From an uncultured Blautia sp. (GTDB lineage Bacteria > Bacillota > Clostridia > Lachnospirales > Lachnospiraceae): DNA of 64,000 nucleotides. Position 1 is the first letter of the stretch. Every line of letters starts with the position of its first letter. The translations under genes and the position numbers were made by a program. The notes beneath the pieces were generated by a model that saw nothing but the letters and a program-made list of their open reading frames with translations, searched no databases and had not been told where the DNA came from. The DNA lies in NCBI GenBank assembly GCA_900540785.1, contig UQHF01000002.1, forward strand, positions 1 to 64,000, in the 5' to 3' direction. Shown piece after piece: positions 24,907 through 33,094 of this stretch.

Positions 24907-25919
24907 AACTTTTAAGCGTGGCGATTCCATGCTATAATTCAGAGGCATACATGGAAAAATGTATAGATTCTCTTCTCGTTGGAGGGGAAGAGGTGGAAAT
25001 TCTTATTGTAGACGATGGCTCCACTGACAGAACAGCGGAGATTGCAGATGCGTATGCAGAAAAATATCCGACTATCGTCCGTGCAATTCATCAGGAAAAC
25101 GGAGGACATGGAGAAGCAGTAAATGCAGGTATAAGAAATGCTCAGGGGCTTTATTTTAAGGTTGTGGACAGCGATGACTGGGTAAACAAAGAAGCATATG
25201 AAAAAATCTTAAATACGCTGGAGGAACTTCTTCGCGGACCGAAGACAGTGGATCTTTTTATCAGCAATTTTGTTTATGAAAAACAGGGTGCAACAAGAAA
25301 AAAAGTCATGCAGTATCGTCATTGTTTTCCACAGGGAGAGGTTTTTGGCTGGAGCGACATCGGACATATGCAGAAGGGAAAATACCTTCTCATGCACTCT
25401 ATGATCTACAGAACACAGCTTCTGCAGCAGTGTGGTCTTGAACTTCCGAAACATACGTTTTACGTGGATAATCTTTTTGCATATGAGCCGCTTCCATATG
25501 TGAGAAATATGTATTATCTTGATGTAAACTTTTACAGATATTTTATCGGAAGAGATGACCAGTCCGTAAACGAAAAAGTAATGATTAAGAGGATCGATCA
25601 GCAGATCCGTGTAAATAAGCTGATGGTTGATGTGTATAACAGGGGGAATTTTACAAATAAGCGCCTTCGTGCATATATGTTCAGCTATCTTGATATAATC
25701 ACGACCGTTTCATCTATTATGCTCATAAGAGCGGAAACGGGAGAGGCTCTGCAGAAGAAAAAAGAGCTGCTCGAATATATTAAATCAGAAAACCGCGTGC
25801 TTTACAGAAAGTTAAGGCACAGTCTGTTTGGAAGAGTCATGAATCTTCCGGGAAAAGGCGGACGGAAAATGTCTGTTGCAGCTTACAAGATCAGTCAGAA
25901 GTTTTATGGATTTAATTGA
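24903..25919 (+). CDS. Glycosyltransferase family 2
   Basis: A 338-residue GT-A enzyme. The nucleotide-sugar domain has VAIPCYNSEAYMEKCIDSLL, EILIVDDGSTDRT and the metal-binding DxD in FKVVDSDDWV (about residues 83-92). The C-terminal half is less conserved and ends with a basic stretch. It would add a sugar to a surface glycan or lipid. The ATG overlaps the mutY stop (ATGA). Acceptor and sugar are unknown. Confidence 0.9.
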   Translation: MKLLSVAIPCYNSEAYMEKCIDSLLVGGEEVEILIVDDGSTDRTAEIADAYAEKYPTIVRAIHQENGGHGEAVNAGIRNAQGLYFKVVDSDDWVNKEAYEKILNTLEELLRGPKTVDLFISNFVYEKQGATRKKVMQYRHCFPQGEVFGWSDIGHMQKGKYLLMHSMIYRTQLLQQCGLELPKHTFYVDNLFAYEPLPYVRNMYYLDVNFYRYFIGRDDQSVNEKVMIKRIDQQIRVNKLMVDVYNRGNFTNKRLRAYMFSYLDIITTVSSIMLIRAETGEALQKKKELLEYIKSENRVLYRKLRHSLFGRVMNLPGKGGRKMSVAAYKISQKFYGFN

Positions 25920-25929
25920 TTCAGAAGAT

Positions 25930-25970
25930 AAAAATACCGGGTATCCTGTTTGGGAGACCCGGTATTTTTT
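25930..25970. terminator. Bidirectional terminator
   Basis: AAAAATACCGGGT (25930-25942) pairs with ACCCGGTATTTTT (25957-25969) over 13 bp. T-runs lie on both sides, between the convergent glycosyltransferase and PAP2 genes. Confidence 0.85.
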
Positions 25971-25980
25971 ATCGCTTTCA

Positions 25981-26667
25981 TCAATATTTCTGTTCTCTGT
26001 CTGCTTTTGCATGAGCAAAGAAGGTACGCATGGATTTCTCTGTATTTTTTTCAGGATAAAAAACAATGTATCCGAAAAGAGCGAGAGTAGCGCCCATACA
26101 TACGTCGATCACAGAATGCTGTTTCAGGAACATGGTGGACATAATGATCAATATGGTTAGTATAAGAGAACCATATCGAATGCCACGGTGTTCTCTGAGG
26201 GCTTCACAGTTTGTCAGAGACATATGAATGGCAAGGGAATTAAATACATGGATGCTGGGAAGGATATTTGTTGGAGTGTCTGTTGCGTAGAGCATCCGAA
26301 CAGCATCTGCAAAAACATTATCCCTTGGAAATTCTGTGGGACGAAGATGCTGAATGTTGGGATACAGATAAGACACAATCAGAAAAATGGTCATTCCCAT
26401 CATCAGGTTAAAAATAAGCTGGTAGTATTCATGTTTGTTTTTATTGAAAAAGATAAAGTAAACTACTGCAAAGATCATATAAGGGAACCATAACAGGTAC
26501 GGAACGATGAAAAATTCACAGAAAGGAATCATATCGTCAAATACAGTATGGACTACATTATATGCCGGTACGGTTCTGGTCTCCAGATAGGAGAAGCACA
26601 TTAAGTAAACAAGACAGTAAATAAGAATAACCAGACCGTGTTTATATTTTTTGAAAAATTCAGTCAA
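25981..26667 (-). CDS. PAP2-superfamily membrane phosphatase
   Basis: A 228-residue protein with six predicted helices. It has the PAP2 motif 2 PSIHVFNSLAIH (about residue 138) and motif 3 KQHSVIDVCMGATLALFGY (about 185-203). Motif 1 is weak, as in the inositol-phosphorylceramide-synthase-like branch. It may dephosphorylate a lipid phosphate or undecaprenyl pyrophosphate. The start is TTG (26665-26667), 7 nt after GGAGG; no better ATG is nearby. Confidence 0.85.
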   Translation of the reverse strand: MTEFFKKYKHGLVILIYCLVYLMCFSYLETRTVPAYNVVHTVFDDMIPFCEFFIVPYLLWFPYMIFAVVYFIFFNKNKHEYYQLIFNLMMGMTIFLIVSYLYPNIQHLRPTEFPRDNVFADAVRMLYATDTPTNILPSIHVFNSLAIHMSLTNCEALREHRGIRYGSLILTILIIMSTMFLKQHSVIDVCMGATLALFGYIVFYPEKNTEKSMRTFFAHAKADREQKY

Positions 26668-26820
26668 GATACTTCCTCCTTTATTAAAGCGGCAGGCAAA
26701 ATGCTTTAAAAGGTATTCACTTTGTTATTAGTTTATCATATCATTCCTGCTTTCTTTTTACAAATAATTTTTTGTAAATAATCATGAAAAAAGTGTGAAG
26801 TCATAATGAGAAAGATGGAT

Positions 26821-26875
26821 TTTACAGAAATTTTACAGAACCTTTCCCTTGAATTTAATGTAGCTGTTTTATACT
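26821..26875 (+). promoter_or_regulatory. Pho-box-like 11-bp repeats and promoter of the PhoB-like gene
   Basis: Four hexamers start exactly 11 bp apart: TTTACA 26821, TTTACA 26832, TTTCCC 26843, TTTAAT 26854. This matches the PhoP box of Gram-positives (TT-A/T/C-ACA repeats on one helix face). A -10 TATACT is at 26870-26875; TTGAAT (26849-26854) gives a short 15-bp spacer, as expected for an activator-dependent promoter. Autoregulation by the downstream regulator is inferred. Confidence 0.6.
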
Positions 26876-26922
26876 GAGGATAATAAAACAGCTTCGCCTT
26901 GCGGAGCATGGGAGGACTTAAG

Positions 26923-27597
26923 ATGATTTACCTGGTAGAAGATGACGAAAGTATACGGGAGCTTGTAGTTTATACATTAAAGAGTCAGGGATTTGAGGCA
27001 AAAGGGTTTGAAAAACCGTCTTTTTTCTGGAAGGCAATGGAAAAGGAAAAGCCGGACCTTGTTTTGCTTGACATTATGCTTCCCGAGGAAGATGGAATTT
27101 CTATATTAAAAAAACTGAGAATACGTCCGGATACAAGAAAACTTCCGGTGATCATGCTGACAGCGAGAAGCAGTGAATATGATACGGTGATCGGGCTTGA
27201 CAGTGGTGCAGATGATTATATCACAAAGCCGTTTCGCATGATGGAGCTGATTTCCAGAATCCGCGCCCTTTTAAGAAGAATTGAGGACACAGGTTCAAAA
27301 GAATATAAAATAGAAAATCTTTTTGTATCTACAGGACGTCATGAAGTCCTTGTTGATAAAGAGCCGGTAAGTCTTACTTTAAAAGAATATGAAATGCTCT
27401 GTCTTCTTTTGAAAAACAGCGGCACTGTACTTTCCAGGACTCAGCTTTTAAATCAGATATGGGGCTACGAATTTGACGGGGAAAGCAGGACAGTAGACGT
27501 ACATATCCGTACTTTAAGGCAGAAACTCGGGGCAGCGGGAAATCTTGTGGAGACAGTGAGAGGGGTCGGATATAAAATTGGAGGGAAGGCTGTTTAA
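26923..27597 (+). CDS. OmpR/PhoB-family response regulator, no adjacent kinase
   Basis: A 224-residue regulator from the ATG at 26923 after GGAGG. The receiver domain has acidic residues Glu6/Asp7/Asp8, phosphoacceptor Asp50 (LVLLDIMLP), Thr in MLTARS and Lys in ITKPF. The winged-helix domain (about 125-222) ends RTLRQKLGAAGNLVETVRGVGYKI. The 11-bp repeats upstream point to a PhoB/PhoP role in phosphate response. PhoB is normally followed by PhoR. Here a LysR gene begins 66 nt later, so the kinase is missing, displaced or elsewhere. Confidence 0.88.
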   Translation: MIYLVEDDESIRELVVYTLKSQGFEAKGFEKPSFFWKAMEKEKPDLVLLDIMLPEEDGISILKKLRIRPDTRKLPVIMLTARSSEYDTVIGLDSGADDYITKPFRMMELISRIRALLRRIEDTGSKEYKIENLFVSTGRHEVLVDKEPVSLTLKEYEMLCLLLKNSGTVLSRTQLLNQIWGYEFDGESRTVDVHIRTLRQKLGAAGNLVETVRGVGYKIGGKAV

Positions 27598-27617
27598 GGG
27601 ATAACAAATTCATAGGG

Positions 27618-27646
27618 TTGATTGCGTTTGTAAGGTTTGCTATAAT
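27618..27646 (+). promoter_or_regulatory. Promoter of the lysR gene
   Basis: TTGATT (27618-27623), 17 bp, TATAAT (27641-27646) with TG at 27638-27639. It lies just after the PhoB-like gene stop, with no terminator between. Confidence 0.65.
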
Positions 27647-27663
27647 TTTTGTGGAGGTTATAT

Positions 27664-28554
27664 ATGGAACTTCGTGTATTAAATTATTTTTTGGCGATCG
27701 CAAGAGAAGAAAATTTTACAAAAGCCGCACAGCAGCTTCACATTACGCAGCCGACCTTATCAAGACAAATTGCCCGTCTTGAAGAAGAACTTGGTGTGGA
27801 ATTGTTTGTCCGCAGCAATCACAATATCATTTTAACAGAGGACGGAATGATATTAAAACGCAGGGCACAGGAAATGTTGGCTTTGGCAGATAAAACAAAG
27901 CGGGATTTTCTGCATAAAGATGAAAAGCTGGAGGGTGTTATCTCAATCGGAAGCGGTGAATTTTTATCTACCCGCTGTCTGACGGATTGTATCGCCCGGT
28001 TTCGCAAAAAGTACCCTCTTGTACGATATGAGTTTTACAGCGGAAACGCCGGAAATATCCGTGAGCAAATTGAAAGGGGACTTTTGGACATAGGCTTGAT
28101 GTCAGAACCTATTGACATACGAAAATATGAATTTATCAGTATGCCCGTAAAAGAAGAATGGGGAGCTTTTGTGAGGGAGGATTCTCCGCTTGTTGCTAAA
28201 GATTTTATTGAGCCAAAGGATTTAATTGGCATTCCTCTTATTCTTCCTTTGGGAGATTTTGCAGAAAGCCGTATCGGAAAATGGTTTGGAGAATGTATTT
28301 CACAGATTGATGTCATTGCCAAAGGGAATCTGTTATACAATGAGGCAATGATGGCTCAAAGCAATATCGGTGCGGTAATCGGTATCCGCTTAAATTCTGA
28401 ATATGATCATCTGCGGTTTATACCGTTAAATCCCGCTCTTAAAATTAATACTGCGCTGGCATGGAAAAAGGAACAGATTTTTTCTGCTGCTGCAATGGCA
28501 TTTATTGATTTTTCCAAGAAATACTTAAAAGGCATTTCTGATGATAGATTATAA
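27664..28554 (+). CDS. LysR-family transcriptional regulator
   Basis: A 296-residue protein from the ATG at 27664, 6 nt after GGAGG. The N-terminal winged helix is textbook: NYFLAIAREENFTKAAQQLHITQPTLSRQIARLEEELGVELF. A periplasmic-binding-like effector domain runs from about 90 to 295. It likely controls the aldo-keto reductase and CMD genes downstream, a common grouping in Clostridia. The same promoter region may be autoregulated. The inducer is unknown. Confidence 0.92.
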   Translation: MELRVLNYFLAIAREENFTKAAQQLHITQPTLSRQIARLEEELGVELFVRSNHNIILTEDGMILKRRAQEMLALADKTKRDFLHKDEKLEGVISIGSGEFLSTRCLTDCIARFRKKYPLVRYEFYSGNAGNIREQIERGLLDIGLMSEPIDIRKYEFISMPVKEEWGAFVREDSPLVAKDFIEPKDLIGIPLILPLGDFAESRIGKWFGECISQIDVIAKGNLLYNEAMMAQSNIGAVIGIRLNSEYDHLRFIPLNPALKINTALAWKKEQIFSAAAMAFIDFSKKYLKGISDDRL

Positions 28555-28584
28555 GTATTAGACATTAAATATATACAAAACTAT

Positions 28585-28622
28585 AATAAAGGTGTTCCAA
28601 AAAGGAGTGCCTTTATTTTTTT
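28585..28622 (+). terminator. Terminator after lysR
   Basis: AATAAAGG (28585-28592) pairs with CCTTTATT (28610-28617), with an imperfect inner stem and a T-run to 28622. Confidence 0.65.
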
Positions 28623-28645
28623 AGTCAACAGGAGAGAAATTACAA

Positions 28646-28765
28646 ATGACAATACAAGAGGCAAGCGAAAAATACAACATTCCTATTAAAATATTACAGG
28701 AGTATGAAAGCTGGGGTCTGTGCAGTGAAGTGAAAAAGATAATGGTGCGAGCCTGTAACCGATGA
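28646..28765 (+). pseudogene. Truncated MerR-like helix-turn-helix gene remnant
   Basis: An ATG at 28646 with a GGAGAG site opens 39 codons. Residues 1-31 (MTIQEASEKYNIPIKILQEY then ESWGL) match the start of small MerR-type helix-turn-helix proteins, but the frame then runs into unrelated sequence near 28742 and stops at 28763. The rest of the gene is missing. It appears joined by deletion to the remnant at 28749-28897. Confidence 0.5.
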
Positions 28766-28897
28766 AGAATACAACGGACTGGGCAAAACCGTCGAAGTTC
28801 TGAAATCTCTGTGCCCCGGCGCGCATTGGGAAAAATGCAAAATAATGAACCATATTTCAGAAGAAGAACTGAAGGGGTGGCTATCTTTTGATGTATG
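28749..28897 (+). pseudogene. C-terminal remnant of a flavodoxin-like gene, frameshifted
   Basis: From 28749 the frame reads EPVTDEEYNGLGKTVEVLKS and continues to NHIS at about 28859, where one missing base shifts it; the other frame then gives EELKGWLSFDV to a stop at 28895-28897. This resembles the last 50 residues of Clostridial flavodoxin-like proteins, often encoded beside AKR and CMD genes. No start or FMN-binding region remains. Family call is tentative. Confidence 0.45.
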
Positions 28898-28939
28898 ATG
28901 CAATTCATTTTAAAGGCATTGAATATAAGGAGCAAAAAT

Positions 28940-29977
28940 ATGAAATACATAAAATTAGGAAATTCAGACCTTAATATATCTCGTATTTGCATGGGCTGTA
29001 TGGGCTTCGGTCAGGCGGGAAACGGGCAGCATAGCTGGACGGTTGATGAAGCACAGTCCTGTGAAATCATAAAAAAAGGGTTGGAGCTAGGCGTAAATTT
29101 TTTTGATACAGCGATCGCCTATCAAAGCGGTACAAGCGAAAAGTATCTGGGCAGAGCAATCCGGGATTTTGCAAGGCGGAATGATGTGGTCATTGCTACA
29201 AAATTTCTGCCCCGTACAAATGAGGAAATAGAAGCAGGAATTACAGGTCAGCAACACATTGAAAGAATGTTGAATAAAAGCCTTCAAAACCTCGGTATGG
29301 ATTATGTGGATTTATATATCTGTCATATGTGGGATTATGCCACGCCCCTTTACGATATTATGGAGGGGCTTAATAACGCCGTCAAATCGGGAAAAGCCAG
29401 ATATATCGGTATTTCCAACTGTTTTGCCTATCAGCTCGCAGAGGCGAATGCACTTGCTGAAAAAGAGGGATTTGCAAAATTTGTATCGGTGCAGGGACAC
29501 TATAATCTGATTTTCCGTGAAGAAGAACGGGAAATGATGAAGCTTTGCGGGGAAGAAAATATAGCCATGACGCCGTACAGCGCTCTTGCAGGCGGCAGGC
29601 TTTCCAAACGCCCCGGTGAAACATCAAAGCGTTTGCAGGAAGACAGTTATGCACATCTGAAATATGATGCTACCGCAAAACAGGACGGCATCATCATTGA
29701 TCGTGTAATGCAGCTTGCTGATAAGTACGGCGTGTCTATGACTGAAATTTCTCTTGCGTGGCTGCTGACAAAAGTTGCTGCTCCTGTTGTGGGAGCAACG
29801 AAGCTTTGCCATATAGAGGGAGCTGCAAAAGCTGTGGGGCTTACTTTGCATGCTGATGAACTTGCTTTTCTGGAAGAACCTTATGTTCCTCACAATTTGG
29901 TGGGGGTTATGGCGCAGAACACATCCGCCGACGCAAAGAAAAAACATATCTGGTTCACAGGCAATCAAAAAATCTGA
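28940..29977 (+). CDS. Aldo/keto reductase
   Basis: A 345-residue NADPH-dependent oxidoreductase with a TIM-barrel fold (YajO/YhdN-like). Catalytic tetrad: Asp in NFFDTAIAY, the Tyr of the same motif, Lys in VIATKF, His in YICHMWDY. The cofactor-binding stretch near the C terminus (LLTKVAAPVVGATK) is normal. Start at 28940, 7 nt after AAGGAG; an in-frame ATG at 28895 overlaps the remnant and lacks a site. It is followed 15 nt later by the CMD gene. Substrate unknown; a quinone or aldehyde is plausible. Confidence 0.93.
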   Translation: MKYIKLGNSDLNISRICMGCMGFGQAGNGQHSWTVDEAQSCEIIKKGLELGVNFFDTAIAYQSGTSEKYLGRAIRDFARRNDVVIATKFLPRTNEEIEAGITGQQHIERMLNKSLQNLGMDYVDLYICHMWDYATPLYDIMEGLNNAVKSGKARYIGISNCFAYQLAEANALAEKEGFAKFVSVQGHYNLIFREEEREMMKLCGEENIAMTPYSALAGGRLSKRPGETSKRLQEDSYAHLKYDATAKQDGIIIDRVMQLADKYGVSMTEISLAWLLTKVAAPVVGATKLCHIEGAAKAVGLTLHADELAFLEEPYVPHNLVGVMAQNTSADAKKKHIWFTGNQKI

Positions 29978-29992
29978 AAGGAGCGATGAAAC

Positions 29993-30670
29993 ATGGATCT
30001 GCATATCACTGATCCGGAATTTACAGAACGGTTTGAGTATTTTGCTTTTACCGAAGTTATACAAAATGAGTTAGACGCAAAGACACGCTATTTGGCAGTT
30101 TTAGCAGCGCTGATCGGCTGCGGCGGTATAGACGCCTACAGGGAAATGTTGCCAAAAGCACTGGAAAATGGGATTACTCCGGTAACAGTAAAAGAAATCG
30201 TCTATCAGGCAGCCGATTACTTGGGATATGGAAGAATGCTGCCGTTTCTGAATTGTACCAACGAAGCTTTTTCAGAAAAGAAGATTGTGCTGCCCCTTGA
30301 CGGACAGGCTGCCACGACCTTTGAAAACAGACTTGAAAAAGGAATCGAGGTACAAGCTGAAATTTTCGGTGCGCATATGAAAGAGGCATGGAAAAAAGGA
30401 AAGATCAACCGCCTGCTTGCGGCAAACTGCTTTGGCGATTACTACACCCGAAAAGGACTTTCCCTCTCGGAGCGTGAACTGATTACCTTTTGCTTTCTTA
30501 TGGCTCAAGGGGGCTGTGAACCGCAGCTTATCGCCCATGCCAAAGGAAATCTTCATATGGGCAACGACAAGGATTTTCTGAATTGTGTTGTTTTAGAGTG
30601 CTTACCCTATATTGGGTATCCACGAAGCTTAAACGCTATTACCTGCATTCACAAGGCAGCAGATGAATGA
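29993..30670 (+). CDS. Carboxymuconolactone decarboxylase (CMD) family protein
   Basis: A 225-residue protein with two tandem CMD/AhpD-like helical domains: residues about 20-90 (LAALIGCGGIDAYREMLPKAL, IVYQAADYLGYGRM) and about 140-220 (LITFCFLMAQGGCEPQLIAHAKGN, VVLECLPYIGYPRSLNAI). The AhpD redox CxxC is absent, so it is not a typical peroxidase-linked disulfide reductase. It is co-transcribed with the aldo/keto reductase, and such pairs recur next to LysR regulators, suggesting detoxification of a reactive carbonyl or quinone. The true reaction is unknown. Confidence 0.88.
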   Translation: MDLHITDPEFTERFEYFAFTEVIQNELDAKTRYLAVLAALIGCGGIDAYREMLPKALENGITPVTVKEIVYQAADYLGYGRMLPFLNCTNEAFSEKKIVLPLDGQAATTFENRLEKGIEVQAEIFGAHMKEAWKKGKINRLLAANCFGDYYTRKGLSLSERELITFCFLMAQGGCEPQLIAHAKGNLHMGNDKDFLNCVVLECLPYIGYPRSLNAITCIHKAADE

Positions 30671-30679
30671 AAACAAAAG

Positions 30680-30720
30680 CAGAGAGCTGACTACCATTAA
30701 AAGGGGTTGGCTCTCTGTTT
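30680..30720 (+). terminator. Terminator after the CMD gene
   Basis: CAGAGAGC (30680-30687) pairs with GCTCTCTG (30710-30717) and a short T-run follows. Confidence 0.6.
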
Positions 30721-30809
30721 CTGTTTATATCCTGTCTGTCAGCGTTAATGATAAGTTATTGTAAATCCTTCCTTATCAGCGTAAACGAGGGTTTTAACAG
30801 GATTTTTTA

Positions 30810-30839
30810 TTGCCGGATACGGAAGTAAGATGGTATAAT
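30810..30839 (+). promoter_or_regulatory. Promoter of the lipoprotein operon
   Basis: TTGCCG (30810-30815), 18 bp, TATAAT (30834-30839) preceded by TGG (extended -10). A GGGGAGGGGG ribosome-binding region follows. Confidence 0.6.
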
Positions 30840-30880
30840 CAGAATAACCGCAAAAGAGAGTGGGGAGGGGGATTTAAGGT

Positions 30881-31420
30881 GTGAGACAATATAGGAAATA
30901 TGCAGGAATCTGTGTGGCAGGCGCGGCAATTTTATGTGCAGGAGGGTGTTTTATGGGGAATACTGACAGGAACAGTGAGATAGAAGAAATGAATATAGAA
31001 AGTGAAACAGAGTTGAAAGATAATTCTCTGGAAGCATGCGAAGATTATTTAAAAAAAGAAATTTCCGGCGAAATGTCACTGGAGAGTATTGTTGATGTAT
31101 TTGAAAAAATGTGTGAGATTCCGGCAGATGATGATATGATATTGTTCGAAACTGGAACATTTCCATTTACGGGAAAATCACAGTTTTACTTCAGTATGGT
31201 AAGACAGATTCCGGATGGAGAGGGAGAATATATTCAGCTTCATGCAGATGTTTTATACAGACCAACAGAGAAAAACAGTGAATTTGAGGAGATGGTCTGG
31301 AGTGATGAATTTTACGGTCAGGAGGATAATATTTTCGCTTATATCCGGGAATCCGATGTTTTTAACAGTGTGAAAGAGGACAAATATGAGAGTGTGGATA
31401 TTTACGTAGATGGAACATGA
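30881..31420 (+). CDS. Putative lipoprotein, unknown function
   Basis: A 179-residue protein starting at GTG 30881. The signal peptide (about residues 1-22) ends in LCAGGC, which fits a lipobox with Cys23 as lipid anchor. The mature part is acidic and mostly polar, with a stretch rich in Glu/Asp at the N terminus and an alpha/beta pattern after residue 60. No family recognised. The next gene overlaps or starts 13 nt after the stop, so the pair is probably an operon. Confidence 0.7.
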   Translation: MRQYRKYAGICVAGAAILCAGGCFMGNTDRNSEIEEMNIESETELKDNSLEACEDYLKKEISGEMSLESIVDVFEKMCEIPADDDMILFETGTFPFTGKSQFYFSMVRQIPDGEGEYIQLHADVLYRPTEKNSEFEEMVWSDEFYGQEDNIFAYIRESDVFNSVKEDKYESVDIYVDGT

Positions 31421-31433
31421 TGGAGGGGACGGT

Positions 31434-32096
31434 ATGGATATTGTAATTGTAGTAGTCTCAACGATAGTTTTTGGTGTTTTTTCAAAAGCGCTGGTAAATA
31501 TCCCGTACATGACATGGGGGATTTTTGACTGGACATTTGCTGTCACGTTTATTTTATGGCTGCTTTATATGTCTTCCCTCTACGCTGCTGTAAAAATACA
31601 GCGGAAAAACGGGGAAGGAAACTGGAAGATCATATTAAAATCATTGGTGTTTGGAATTGCGGCAGCACTTGTGAAAATGGGAATCGATGCAGTGGTACAG
31701 AAAATAGCGGCAAATCAGGATAATATGATGTATGCGGCAGCGATTATGGAATTGGAGATCCTGCTTTTTGGAAGCGTAGCTATGTTGTTTTTGTATTTCT
31801 TTGCTGCAAAGAAAAAATTTACCGCATGGAATCCATCATTAAATGTGTATGCAGCAGTCGGCAGTGGTACACTTGCTGTATACCTGGCAGTTATTTATTA
31901 TTATCTTTTTAAGATAAAATGGGCAATGGAACGTTTCAGCGGAGCGGTACAGGAAGTTGGTACAGAGCAGGCAAAATGGAATCTGTCAGTAAAATTTGCC
32001 AGAGAATCGGCTGTGATGGGAATGCTGGTGTATGTAACATTTTTTATAACACTGTGGCTTGGGCTGAGGAAATGGTCAGAAGACAAAAAAGTATAA
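31434..32096 (+). CDS. Integral membrane protein, unknown function
   Basis: A 220-residue protein from the ATG at 31434 after GGAGGGG; an in-frame ATG at 31410 overlaps the lipoprotein and is less likely. Five hydrophobic segments are predicted (about residues 2-22, 27-48, 62-82, 100-125, 140-162, with a further one near 190-212). No conserved motif recognised. It likely works with the lipoprotein encoded upstream. Confidence 0.75.
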   Translation: MDIVIVVVSTIVFGVFSKALVNIPYMTWGIFDWTFAVTFILWLLYMSSLYAAVKIQRKNGEGNWKIILKSLVFGIAAALVKMGIDAVVQKIAANQDNMMYAAAIMELEILLFGSVAMLFLYFFAAKKKFTAWNPSLNVYAAVGSGTLAVYLAVIYYYLFKIKWAMERFSGAVQEVGTEQAKWNLSVKFARESAVMGMLVYVTFFITLWLGLRKWSEDKKV

Positions 32097-32109
32097 AATA
32101 TGTTGAATT

Positions 32110-32149
32110 AAGGGGAAACTTGCGATGAATTTTTCTTGCGTTTCCCCTT
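32110..32149 (+). terminator. Terminator after the membrane protein gene
   Basis: AAGGGGAAAC (32110-32119) pairs with GTTTCCCCTT (32140-32149). The tail is GAAAATTTTTA, a delayed T-run. The rest of the gap to 32251 is AT-rich with nothing else recognised. Confidence 0.55.
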
Positions 32150-32251
32150 GAAAATTTTTATGATAAATATATCAAATCTTATTCGCTGTATTCTCAGTGA
32201 AATTCTCTTTTTTTAATATTTTAACAGATTTTTTGCAAGGAGGAAAACTAT

Positions 32252-32308
32252 ATGGATATTGTTTTTTATAAATGGTATAATATTATCATAGAAACGGAGG
32301 CATTATGA
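32252..32308 (+). other. 18-codon leader ORF coupled to the broken Rpn gene
   Basis: ATG at 32252 follows a full AAGGAGG site and encodes MDIVFYKWYNIIIETEAL, ending in a TGA (32306-32308) that overlaps the next ATG (32305). The arrangement is typical of translational coupling. A TATAAT (32276-32281) inside it could give a leaderless shorter transcript. No evidence shows that the peptide itself matters. Confidence 0.35.
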
Positions 32309-33035
32309 ACAATACAATTTTTGATGATGTTTTCCGTACTATGATAGAGAAAATGCCACGATTGGCAATTCCTCTTATTAATGAAGTTTTTAAAACTGCT
32401 TATCCAGACGATATTAAAATGATACAATGGAGAAATGAACATGAAGGAAAAAACGGAGAAGTAATTACAGATTCCTGTTTGCGGATTGGAGATAAAGTGT
32501 ATCATTTTGAATGCCAGAGTGCAGACGACAGAACTATGGCAATTCGAATGATAGAGTATGATTTTGCTATTGCATTAGAGTTTAATGAAAAGAAAGGGAG
32601 AGACTATATCCTTCGCTTTCCGCATTCTGCTGTTTTACAGCTGAGGAGCTGCAAAAGTACGCCCGATTTTCTGGAAGTTCAGGTTATTTTCCCAGATGGA
32701 AAATTGTATGATTATCGGGTTCCTGTGATAAAAATAGAAAATTATACAAAAGAGGATATTTTTCAGAAAAAGTTATTCATGCTTCTCCCTTTTTATATTA
32801 TGCGTTATGAAAAGAGGAAGAAAATATCAGGAAAGGACTGGGTGATGTTATGGGCGGACAGATTTTGAAACTGGAATCGGAAAGACTGGAGGCGCTTGGG
32901 CAGAAGAGGCTTCTCACGTTGATTTCCCTTATGACTGAAAACGGTAGAGAAGCTGAGCTTTCAAGATTAAGCAGAGATCCGGAATTTTTGGCTCAAATGA
33001 TGAAAGTTTACCATCTTGACGAGAAGATAAAATAA
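32305..33035 (+). pseudogene. Rpn/PD-(D/E)XK nuclease-family transposase-like protein, internally deleted and frameshifted
   Basis: The first frame (32305-32868, 187 residues) carries the N-terminal part of the Rpn family: TIFDDVFRTMIEKMPRLAIPLINEVF, then the nuclease core TDSCLRIGDKVYHFECQS with an Asp and the ExQ pair. The frame ends in unrelated WVMLWADRF. The true C-terminal stretch continues in another frame (GLGDVMGGQILKLESERL, to 33035). About 100 residues normally found between are missing. Rpn proteins are putative recombination-promoting nucleases common in Lachnospiraceae. This copy is probably inactive. Confidence 0.8.
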
Positions 33036-33094
33036 TCGATGTCAGCTTACAGTAAATAAGAGAATAATAAATCATACAAACGAGGAGACACAAT

